From: JABCPE02 sp963520375
GTDB lineage: Bacteria; Bacteroidota; Bacteroidia; Flavobacteriales; Weeksellaceae
NCBI GenBank assembly: GCA_963520375.1
Contig: CAUQQF010000018.1
Location: 1 to 37,121 of the forward strand
DNA length: 37,121 nt
Direction: 5' to 3'
The notes below the pieces were generated by a model. It had not been told where the DNA came from. It saw only the letters and a list, made by a program, of their open reading frames with translations, and made no database searches. A program made the translations under genes and the position numbers. Below, in pieces: positions 1 through 6,198 of this stretch (its first letter is position 1; each line of letters starts with the position of its first letter).

Positions 1-32
1 CGGGAAAGAGGTTTTTGTTTGATAGGAATTTA

Positions 33-515
33 TTAAATTTGACTTAATAGTGATAGTAAATTAACTTTGGATAAATGTGTGTATTTTTGGTTTTTATTTA
101 GATATTCTTTTATGTCAATATCAGAATTGGATATTCCTTTGAAACCATCTTTTAGGAGTTCATCATCAGTTTCAACCAAGTTCCAAAAATCAAAGTCTAT
201 GTCTAAGAGACTTTTACTGTTGTAAAAGAAAAATTTGTATAAAATTTCTTTTATCTTAATCTTGTTTTTGCTTCTATGGAAAAGGGAGATGATGATGCTA
301 TATTTTTTCTTTAATTCTCCATCTAAATATTCTGTGTAGCATATTTTGGATAGATTTTTTATAAATAGTTTTTCATCTTGATTTTTAAGATATAAAATAT
401 CGTAATAGTCAATATTTTCAAAGTGTTTTTCTTCTTTTTGCTCTATGTAAGATATGATTTCTTCTTTTGTTAAGACACAAAGACAGAACATATCATATAA
501 AAGTTTGCTTTCCAT
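33..515 (-). CDS. Hypothetical protein, 160 aa
   Basis: I do not recognise this family. The reading frame stays open upstream to 770, but that part runs over the neighbouring lipoprotein gene in another frame and has a different character. I therefore start at the internal ATG at 515, which gives a protein beginning MESKLLYDMF. It is rich in Lys, Ile, Phe and Asp, has no signal peptide or membrane helix, and looks like a soluble, mostly helical cytoplasmic protein. It lies 28 bases downstream of the lipoprotein gene on the same strand and is probably cotranscribed with it. No function is assigned. Confidence 0.6.
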   Translation of the reverse strand: MESKLLYDMFCLCVLTKEEIISYIEQKEEKHFENIDYYDILYLKNQDEKLFIKNLSKICYTEYLDGELKKKYSIIISLFHRSKNKIKIKEILYKFFFYNSKSLLDIDFDFWNLVETDDELLKDGFKGISNSDIDIKEYLNKNQKYTHLSKVNLLSLLSQI

Positions 516-543
516 GTTTTGAAGAACTTTAAAATTAAATATC

Positions 544-954
544 TCATTTTTGTGATGAGTTATTGAGCAGAATTTTACATTTGTTTTTGTTGACGAGTTT
601 TTTATTGAAATCAACTTTCTTGGGGTTTTCAAGGTCGTATGTGATGTTGTACAATTTTCTCTCGCTAAGATCCAGCAGGAACCAAGCGATTGTATTTTCC
701 ACAACCTGTTTGGTGTTTGGCTCATCAGAGATGTCCATATCAAAGAAAACTTTGATGAAAATACTATCATTCTCCGCCCTGTCTATTCTTGTAGATGCAT
801 TAGGAAACCTTTTCCAATCCAAAGAACTTGACCGCACGATTTCTACGACCATTTTTTCGCAGTTAAGGTCTATATCTTGATTATTTATGGCTTTGCTGCT
901 TTTGCAGGAAAGAAATAATACTGTCAATATGGAAAAATAAATATATTTTTTCAT
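544..954 (-). CDS. Small lipoprotein of unknown function, 136 aa
   Basis: The N-terminus MKKYIYFSILTVLFLSCKSS is a type II (lipoprotein) signal peptide with lipobox LFLSC, and Cys17 would be lipidated. The mature part is about 120 residues, hydrophilic, with two further Cys (in LNCEKM and NKCKIL) that could form a disulfide. It is probably anchored in the outer or inner membrane facing the periplasm. No known domain is recognised. A good Bacteroidota promoter sits upstream on the same strand (974-1005). The gene heads a two-gene unit with the hypothetical protein that follows it. Confidence 0.75.
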   Translation of the reverse strand: MKKYIYFSILTVLFLSCKSSKAINNQDIDLNCEKMVVEIVRSSSLDWKRFPNASTRIDRAENDSIFIKVFFDMDISDEPNTKQVVENTIAWFLLDLSERKLYNITYDLENPKKVDFNKKLVNKNKCKILLNNSSQK

Positions 955-973
955 GAAATTTTGTTTTAATGTG

Positions 974-1005
974 TAAAGTTATTTTCAAAAGACTATTTCT
1001 ACAAA
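974..1005 (-). promoter_or_regulatory. Bacteroidota-type promoter for the 544-954 lipoprotein gene
   Basis: Read on the minus strand, TTTG (plus 1002-1005) is followed by 20 bases and then TAACTTTA (plus 974-981). This matches the TTTG / TAnnTTTG consensus except for the last base. The start codon lies about 20 bases downstream. Confidence 0.5.
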
Positions 1006-1083
1006 TTTATAAAATAAACAATAGAGTATAGGTGATTTTATAACATAGGCAGAGTAAATACAGAATTTGTAAATAATTATTCT

Positions 1084-1091
1084 TATTTTTG
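1084..1091 (+). promoter_or_regulatory. -7 element before the DUF3592-like gene
   Basis: TATTTTTG matches TAnnTTTG exactly and lies 23 bases before the ATG at 1115. A TTTG is present at 1066-1069, but its 14-base spacing is shorter than usual, so only the -7 element is convincing. Confidence 0.45.
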
Positions 1092-1114
1092 CCTGAATTA
1101 AAACTTTAAAGCTT

Positions 1115-1618
1115 ATGATGATAATCGACTTTATTTTTAAGAACTGGAAAGGTTTATTGATTACTATACTTGCTAGTTTAGCATGTAAAACTTGTGCTGG
1201 AGACTATATAGAAGGTTCAAATAGGGAAAAAATTGCGGAATATGAGGCTTTGATAAAAGAAAACACTAAAACTACTGCTGTTTATGATAGTGTCTATACA
1301 GAGCATACAGTGAAAATTGCCAAAGTACCCATAAAAACATACAGTATTAAATATAAATATGAAGTAAATGGTGTAGAATATGAAGGCGAACAATCAACTT
1401 CAAAATTGCCAGAAAGCCCTGTGGTGGAAGTATATTATCTAAAAGACAATCCATCTGTCCATGATATAAATCCAGCATCATCATTGAAATACGAAAAGGA
1501 GAAAGATACGGATAATACCAACCTTTATTTCGCCATATTCTGGGGCGTGCTGGCATTACTCCTTGCTATCGGGCTGTGGGTCGAATTTCGTGATTTTAAA
1601 AAAGAATATAAAATATAA
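1115..1618 (+). CDS. DUF3592-like two-helix membrane protein, 167 aa
   Basis: A hydrophobic segment at about residues 10-28 (WKGLLITILASLACKTCAG) and a second at about 138-157 (LYFAIFWGVLALLLAIGLWV) flank an extracytoplasmic domain of about 110 residues. That domain carries a pattern typical of DUF3592-like proteins: a KYKYEVNGVEYEGE strand pair, then VEVYYLKDNPSVHDI. The start could be the first or second Met (1115 or 1118). The next gene follows after 21 bases on the same strand, so the two are probably cotranscribed. The family has no firm function. Confidence 0.7.
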   Translation: MMIIDFIFKNWKGLLITILASLACKTCAGDYIEGSNREKIAEYEALIKENTKTTAVYDSVYTEHTVKIAKVPIKTYSIKYKYEVNGVEYEGEQSTSKLPESPVVEVYYLKDNPSVHDINPASSLKYEKEKDTDNTNLYFAIFWGVLALLLAIGLWVEFRDFKKEYKI

Positions 1619-1639
1619 TTAAAGTTAAAATAAAGAAAA

Positions 1640-2617
1640 ATGGCAAACAAACCAATTACCGAATTTATCGAAAAATATTATTTGCATTTCAATGCAGCAT
1701 CTTTGGTGGACGCTTCTAAAGGTTATGTGGCACATCTAAAAGATGGCGGGAAAATGTTAATCTCTTTGGCGGGAGCGATGTCTACTGCTGAGCTGGGTAA
1801 AATCTTAGCAGAGATGATTCGTCAGGATAAAGTGGCGATTATCTCTTGTACAGGGGCAAACTTGGAAGAGGATTTGATGAACCTTGTGGCGCATTCTCAC
1901 TACAAGAGAGTTCCTAACTACAGAGACCTTACTCCGCAAGATGAGTGGGAATTGTTAGAAAAGGGATTAAATAGAGTAACGGACACTTGTATCCCAGAAG
2001 AAGAGGCTTTCAGAAAACTACAAAAGCACATTTTTGAAATTTGGAAAGATGCAGAAAGCAAGGGTGAAAGATACTTCCCGCACGAATATATGTACAAAAT
2101 GATACTTTCAGGCGTTTTAGAACAGTATCACGAGATTCCGAGAGAAGATTCTTGGATGATTGCAGCAGCGGAGAAAAACCTTCCGATAGTAGTTCCTGGT
2201 TGGGAAGATTCTACAATGGGGAATATCTTTGCAAGCTACTGCATCAAAGGTGAATTAAAGCCTTCTACAATGAAATCAGGGATAGAATACATGACTTTCC
2301 TTGCTGATTGGTACAGAAACAACAGCGCTGGAAAAGGTATAGGTTTCTTCCAAATAGGTGGTGGTATCGCTGGGGACTTCCCAATCTGTGTGGTGCCGAT
2401 GCTTTACCAAGATTTGGAGATGCATGATGTTCCTTTCTGGTCTTATTTCTGTCAGATTTCTGATTCTACGACTTCTTATGGTTCGTATTCAGGAGCAGTT
2501 CCAAATGAGAAAATCACTTGGGGTAAATTAGATATCAATACACCAAAATACATCATAGAATCCGATGCTACCATCGTAGCGCCATTGGTATTCAGCTATG
2601 TTTTGGAGAATGCTTAA
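1640..2617 (+). CDS. Deoxyhypusine-synthase-family protein, probable homospermidine synthase
   Basis: This 325-residue protein has the deoxyhypusine synthase (DHS) fold: an N-terminal ball-and-chain-like segment, SLAGAMSTAELG (nucleotide-binding region), ISCTGANLEED, and a C-terminal motif with NEKITWGKLD. Lys296 in TWGK aligns with the lysine that forms the enzyme-imine intermediate in DHS. DHS modifies eIF5A, which bacteria lack, so the bacterial relatives must do something else. Several are homospermidine synthases that move an aminobutyl group from spermidine or putrescine onto putrescine using NAD. sym-Homospermidine is a characteristic polyamine of flavobacteria, which makes that the best guess. 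The catalytic lysine is retained, so an active enzyme is expected. It is followed by a strong bidirectional terminator. Confidence 0.85.
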   Translation: MANKPITEFIEKYYLHFNAASLVDASKGYVAHLKDGGKMLISLAGAMSTAELGKILAEMIRQDKVAIISCTGANLEEDLMNLVAHSHYKRVPNYRDLTPQDEWELLEKGLNRVTDTCIPEEEAFRKLQKHIFEIWKDAESKGERYFPHEYMYKMILSGVLEQYHEIPREDSWMIAAAEKNLPIVVPGWEDSTMGNIFASYCIKGELKPSTMKSGIEYMTFLADWYRNNSAGKGIGFFQIGGGIAGDFPICVVPMLYQDLEMHDVPFWSYFCQISDSTTSYGSYSGAVPNEKITWGKLDINTPKYIIESDATIVAPLVFSYVLENA

Positions 2618-2632
2618 TTTTTAATAAAAACG

Positions 2633-2663
2633 AAAAACAGCTCAAAAATGAGCTGTTTTTTTT
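2633..2663. terminator. Bidirectional terminator between the DHS-like gene and the slipin gene
   Basis: AAAAACAGCTC (2633-2643) pairs perfectly with GAGCTGTTTTT (2650-2660) across a 6-base loop and is followed by more T. It lies between two convergent genes and has A and T tracts on both sides, so it can stop transcription from both directions. Confidence 0.85.
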
Positions 2664-2669
2664 GTGAAA

Positions 2670-3386
2670 TTACTTCGCAATCTGATGGATATCTCCAATC
2701 ATAAAAGTATGTTTCCCTTTTTCGGCTATTTTCGTAATAGTTTCCAAGGTTTGGAAGAATCTGATGTTTTCATCATTTTTCATCAGTTCAGAAGCGTTTT
2801 TCAAGGCTCTGGCAGTAGCCACTGCCGTTCTGGCGTTTTCTAAATCAGCTTTTGCCCTTATTTTTGCTTCCAAATGCCTTGCAAATAATTCCTGAATACT
2901 CTTCGGAAAAGTAATATCCCGAATTTGGATATTTTCTATTTCCACACCGAATTCATTCGTTTTGCTTTGAATTTCTTCAGGTTTTAAATCCGTCCATTCG
3001 GCTCTTTTTTCGTTCAAAGCCTCACTATCTATTTGGGAGATTATTTTTCTGAAATAAATTTGAACGATATTTTGAAGCTTATACTCTGCGTCGCTCAAGA
3101 TGTAGTATTCGTTTATTATGGTGTTTTCCAGTAGTTTAAGACCATCAGTCACCTTATAGATAATATTAAAAGAAAATCTAAGGGCGATGTTATCCTTGGT
3201 CAAAATCTCTTGGTTAGTCACCGTGATTAGCCGCGAATTTTGAGGGATTTGATAGAGTTTGGTTCTATCTTTCCAATCATAAATTTTGTGAAAACCTGCA
3301 TTTAACTGCTTTTCAAAAGTATTGTTTCTAAAAAGGAAGCCTATGTAAAAAGGCAACACTTGGTAAGTTTTTGTAAATATTCCCAT
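2670..3386 (-). CDS. Slipin / SPFH (band 7) domain protein
   Basis: At 238 aa from the ATG at 3386 (MGIFTKTYQV), this protein is a compact SPFH/band 7 domain: YDWKDRTKLYQIPQNSR, then a strand-rich region with VTNQEILTKDNIALRFSF. It then has a helix with the slipin-like stretch EIENIQIRDITFP and a charged helix ARHLEAKIRAKADLENARTA. The upstream extension of the frame to 3455 is not protein-like. There is only weak hydrophobicity at the N-terminus (VLPFYIGFLF), so it would be a peripheral or single-pass membrane protein that oligomerises. Slipins recur beside rtcB and TROVE/Y-RNA genes in bacterial RNA-repair operons. Here it sits downstream of rtcB on the same strand with a tRNA-like element between them. 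Its biochemical role in such loci is unknown. Confidence 0.85.
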   Translation of the reverse strand: MGIFTKTYQVLPFYIGFLFRNNTFEKQLNAGFHKIYDWKDRTKLYQIPQNSRLITVTNQEILTKDNIALRFSFNIIYKVTDGLKLLENTIINEYYILSDAEYKLQNIVQIYFRKIISQIDSEALNEKRAEWTDLKPEEIQSKTNEFGVEIENIQIRDITFPKSIQELFARHLEAKIRAKADLENARTAVATARALKNASELMKNDENIRFFQTLETITKIAEKGKHTFMIGDIHQIAK

Positions 3387-3408
3387 TTTTTCTAAATTTT
3401 TAAAGTTA

Positions 3409-3521
3409 AAAAGGAGCGGCTGACAAGAATAAAGGGAAAAAGAATTGATTATCAATATTGTACGGTATCCTTCATTTTGCAGACTTTATCCCTGATGAAC
3501 CGAAATTCCGCAGCTCCTTTT
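3409..3521. repeat. Inverted repeat enclosing 89 bases, upstream of slipin
   Basis: AAAAGGAGCGGC (3409-3420) and GCAGCTCCTTTT (3510-3521) are complementary over 11 of 12 positions. On the minus strand the pair would fold a structured leader or small RNA lying between the tRNA-like element and the slipin start codon. A smaller dyad, ATTGA-TAA-TCAAT, lies inside it. It could also be the remnant of a small non-autonomous element, but no target duplication is visible. Together with the tRNA-like element it accounts for most of the non-coding stretch 3387-3663. Confidence 0.4.
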
Positions 3522-3545
3522 GTTGTTTTAGGCTGTGTAAAGCAG

Positions 3546-3642
3546 CTGATAAAGAGGGACTCGAACCCCCAAGTCCGAAGACCTTACCATGAAAATAGCC
3601 GTGCATCATATGCTCCGCAATTCCCTATTGGGCTATTTTCAA
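3546..3642 (-). ncRNA. tRNA-like element between rtcB and slipin
   Basis: Read on the minus strand there is a textbook T-arm: stem GGGGG (3570-3566), loop TTCGAGT (3565-3559), stem CCCTC (3558-3554), with the G53-C61 pair and all invariant T-loop bases. Just before it is a hairpin AGGTC-TTCG-GACTT (3584-3571), like the long variable arm of a type II tRNA but with a UUCG cap. The 5' part has tRNA-like spacing: T8, A9, then A14, A15 and GGG at the G18-G19 position (3635-3623). The acceptor strands (3642-3636 and 3553-3547) pair at only 5 of 7 positions, the D stem does not close normally, no clear 7-base anticodon loop is seen, and CCA is not encoded. A perfect 10-bp inverted repeat GAAAATAGCC / GGCTATTTTC (3640-3631 with 3600-3591) offers a competing long stem. 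I read it as a degenerate tRNA or a dedicated tRNA-like RNA of the RtcB locus, not a normal decoding tRNA. Confidence 0.6.
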
Positions 3643-3663
3643 TTTTTAATAGGTGGCGGTTAT

Positions 3664-5046
3664 TTATAATTCTTTATTTTTCTTCTTTTTTCTCCAAGGA
3701 GCGTTTTTTTCTACATCTCCAGCCATGATACATCCATAAGGGATGACCTCGTCTACTATCTCGCACAGGTTATATTCTAAAATTTGTTTTCTCACATTTT
3801 GTGCGTTTTTGTAGGCGGATGGCAGTTCCGAAATATCTATTTCATTAGAAAAAAATCTAACATCCAGCCCTGCTGTTTCCTCCGCAAAAACTTCCTCGTT
3901 TGTCTGGTGGGCTTTGTTTCTTTTATGTTCGTTTCTACTGAAATTTCTCCCTGCTCCATGTGGCGCAAATCCTATGTTTCGCTCGTTGGTAGTTCCTTTT
4001 ACAATGAGGACAGGCTCTGCCATATTTAGCGGGATGAGTCTTAGCTCATTATCCTCAGGAAGGAATTTGGTATCTAAAGGCGTAGCACCTTTGGCATGAT
4101 AAAACGAGTCTCCATCTCGGAAAACGAAATTATGTTCATTCCAAAATCTATCCTGCATTTCTACTCCAAGTTTTTTCAAAGTTAAATTATGAATCGCTTC
4201 ATGATTTTCTTTTGTCCATTGTCTTACGATTTGCAGCGCTTCCCAGTAGGCTTGTCCTTCTTCTGTATCAAAAGGAATCCACGCATTTTCCTCCAAAGTA
4301 TCAGGCGAAATATCTCTACGGAAGTAGTTCGCGGTTTTTAGTCCCATTTTGTAAAGTTCTGCGCCTACAGCTCTAGAACCGTGGTGGGTGACCATCATCG
4401 TATTTCCTGTCTTCATGGAAGTCCCAATGAATAAGAAGTGATTCCCATCTCCCTGCGTTCCCATACAATCTCTGGCTGTGCTGATGAGTTCGGGCTTTTT
4501 TAGGAATAAATTCTTTTCAAAAGCTTCTATAAGTTCTTTGCTCATCGCTATCTGCTGACCTCTTGGGCGGCCTCCATACCCGAAATGAGTAGAATCGTGG
4601 GCGGCGTCCAGAACTAATTTAGGATCTATTTTCCCAAAGTCAGTAAGCATCACAGAACAGCAGATATCCGCCGAATGAAACCCTGGGTGTATGGCGTTTT
4701 TAGCGACTACCACGCCTCCCACAGGGATGATTCCTTCTTTACCCGTAGGGCAAGCATCAGGCATCAAAGCGCCTTTTTCCAGAGTTGGCGTTTTCATCAG
4801 CTTTTTCATGGTAGCGATTACCTTGCTTACATTATCTTCTTCTAATTCATTCTCAGGATGAATATTAACCACAAAATCAGCAGGTGTTCTTTTCAGTGGA
4901 ATAGGGTCTGGAAGTCTGAACTGCTCTAAATATTCCAAAATCTCAGCTTCTTCCCATTCGTTTTCATTGATGGTTTTCAAGGCTTCCCCGAACCATTTCC
5001 CTTGGCGGAATCCCCAGTTGATAATATTTTTTCCTGTAACTTTCAT
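3664..5046 (-). CDS. rtcB: RNA-splicing ligase RtcB
   Basis: RtcB is a Mn2+/GTP-dependent ligase that joins 2',3'-cyclic phosphate or 3'-phosphate ends to 5'-OH ends through a guanylylated histidine. This 460-residue protein has the full set of expected motifs. SADICC contains Asp127 and Cys130 (metal ligands), GDGNHF contains Asn202-His203, VTHHGSRAVG contains the next histidine ligand at 221/222, and NEHNFV contains His305. APHGAGR contains His363, the expected guanylylation site, and YHAKGATP is the RKGA-like loop. Two details depart from the commonest form: DICCS in place of DIGCG, and GDGNH in place of GGGNH. The C-terminus is a basic tail (WRKKKKNKEL). It is transcribed away from the WYL regulator gene, with the tRNA-like element and slipin downstream. 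No rtcA is present in the window. Confidence 0.95.
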   Translation of the reverse strand: MKVTGKNIINWGFRQGKWFGEALKTINENEWEEAEILEYLEQFRLPDPIPLKRTPADFVVNIHPENELEEDNVSKVIATMKKLMKTPTLEKGALMPDACPTGKEGIIPVGGVVVAKNAIHPGFHSADICCSVMLTDFGKIDPKLVLDAAHDSTHFGYGGRPRGQQIAMSKELIEAFEKNLFLKKPELISTARDCMGTQGDGNHFLFIGTSMKTGNTMMVTHHGSRAVGAELYKMGLKTANYFRRDISPDTLEENAWIPFDTEEGQAYWEALQIVRQWTKENHEAIHNLTLKKLGVEMQDRFWNEHNFVFRDGDSFYHAKGATPLDTKFLPEDNELRLIPLNMAEPVLIVKGTTNERNIGFAPHGAGRNFSRNEHKRNKAHQTNEEVFAEETAGLDVRFFSNEIDISELPSAYKNAQNVRKQILEYNLCEIVDEVIPYGCIMAGDVEKNAPWRKKKKNKEL

Positions 5047-5085
5047 GATGTTTCATTTTGATGATGCAAAGTAAATACACAAAAG

Positions 5086-5125
5086 CGCAATCTTTTTGCG
5101 TAGTTAAAAAAGTTTGATAATTTTG
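5086..5125 (+). promoter_or_regulatory. Promoter of the WYL gene with a candidate operator dyad
   Basis: TTTG (5095-5098), 19 bases, then TAATTTTG (5118-5125) is a full consensus Bacteroidota promoter ending 14 bases before the ATG at 5140. A dyad CGCAA-TCTTT-TTGCG (5086-5100) overlaps the -33 element and lies in the 93-base divergent intergenic region shared with rtcB. It is a plausible binding site through which the WYL protein could control itself and rtcB. A weaker -7-like TTACTTTG faces rtcB on the minus strand. Confidence 0.6.
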
Positions 5126-5139
5126 TAAAAAAAATTAAA

Positions 5140-6150
5140 ATGTCTTCAAATAAAAACGCCCTTATCCGTTACAAAACCATTGACAGATGCCTTAGAAATA
5201 AGTATAAAAAATATACGCTGGAGGATTTGATAGAGGAATGTTCCGAGGCTCTTTTCGAATTTGAAGGGAAGGAAGCCTATGTCAGCAAAAGAACCACTCA
5301 GCTCGATATACAGAATATGCGCAGCGAGAAATTTGGCTACGAAGCACCGATAGAGGTCTATGACAGAAAATACTACCGATACAGCGACCCAGAATACAGC
5401 ATTCATAACATTGCAGTAAACGAAAGCGACCTAAAAGCCATGAATAATGCTGTGCAGATTTTGAAGCAGTTTAAGGATTTTTCTATGTTTAAGGATTTGA
5501 ATGGTGTTATTCAGAAATTGGAGAATACGGTACATTCTGCGCAGCAGCAGTCCATTATTCATTTAGATAAAAATGAACAGCTCAAAGGTTTGGAATATAT
5601 TGATATTCTGTACAATGCGATTTTGAATAAGAAGACACTGGGAGTGGTTTATAAAAGTTTTAAGGCAAGAGAAGAGAAAAAATACATTGTTTTTCCACAG
5701 CTTTTGAAGGAGTATAATAACCGCTGGTTTCTCATCTGCTGGTATGGAGATGCGCTTCTGAACCTTGCACTTGATAGGATAATAAGTGTGCAGATAGAGG
5801 AAAATATTCCTTTTCGGGAGCGGGAGTTTAATGCCGATAGATTTTTTTCTGAAGTGATCGGCGTAACGACATCACGCGAACAAAGAGGGCAGAATGTGAT
5901 TTTCTCAATAAAAGGAATTCATGCAGAATATGTGAAAACCAAGCCGTTTCATCACACGCAGGAGATTTTGGAAGAAAAAGATGGCGAAACATATTTTAGG
6001 ATAAGAGTTCAGCTGAATTTTGAGTTGGAAAGAGTTATTTTAGGCTTTGGTGATTATATCACAGTTCATAAACCAAACCGACTGAAAACAAGAATAAAAA
6101 ACACGCTGGAACGAGCTTTGAAAAATTATGAAGATTCGGAAATAAAATAA
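5140..6150 (+). CDS. WYL-domain transcriptional regulator
   Basis: This 336-residue protein begins with a winged-helix-like segment (about 1-85: a helix RYKTIDRCLRNKYKKYTLEDLI, then SKRTTQLDIQNMR and a wing with VYDRKYYRYSDP). It continues with a WYL domain (about 150-230) with YKSFKAREEKKYIVFPQLL and EYNNRWFLICWY, then LALDRI. A C-terminal WCX-like extension covers about 240-330. WYL proteins sense ligands, in some cases nucleic acids or nucleotides, and often control defence or DNA/RNA damage genes. Its divergent arrangement with rtcB across one short intergenic region suggests it regulates the RtcB / tRNA-like / slipin unit, possibly in response to damaged RNA. That role is inferred from context. 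Confidence 0.85.
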   Translation: MSSNKNALIRYKTIDRCLRNKYKKYTLEDLIEECSEALFEFEGKEAYVSKRTTQLDIQNMRSEKFGYEAPIEVYDRKYYRYSDPEYSIHNIAVNESDLKAMNNAVQILKQFKDFSMFKDLNGVIQKLENTVHSAQQQSIIHLDKNEQLKGLEYIDILYNAILNKKTLGVVYKSFKAREEKKYIVFPQLLKEYNNRWFLICWYGDALLNLALDRIISVQIEENIPFREREFNADRFFSEVIGVTTSREQRGQNVIFSIKGIHAEYVKTKPFHHTQEILEEKDGETYFRIRVQLNFELERVILGFGDYITVHKPNRLKTRIKNTLERALKNYEDSEIK

Positions 6151-6184
6151 CTCCCACAGGTTTAAAACCTATGAGAGTTTTTTT
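6149..6184. terminator. Terminator after the WYL gene
   Basis: An imperfect hairpin has AGGTT-TAA-AACCT at its tip (6158-6170), and the lower stem pairs AACTC (6149-6153) with GAG and TT on the other side. A run of seven T follows. It lies between convergent genes. Confidence 0.75.
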
Positions 6185-6198
6185 AGATTAAAATAAAG

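Noticed and set aside
516..770. N-terminal extension of the first minus-strand gene up to 770.
   Set aside because: It overlaps the lipoprotein gene in another frame and does not look like protein sequence; the ATG at 515 gives a natural start.
3491..3508. On the plus strand CTGATGA followed closely by GAAA resembles a hammerhead ribozyme core.
   Set aside because: Only three bases separate the two core segments, so stem II cannot form, and no matching stem I or III was found.
3478..3570. A circularly permuted tRNA, with the 3' half first and the acceptor 5' strand (GGATAAA on the minus strand) downstream.
   Set aside because: Six of seven acceptor pairs are possible, but no D-arm or anticodon arm follows the downstream strand. 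The D-arm-like bases are upstream, in normal order.
3477..3728. Open frame on the plus strand opposite the rtcB end and the tRNA-like element.
   Set aside because: It crosses structured RNA and coding sequence of rtcB and has no protein-like composition.
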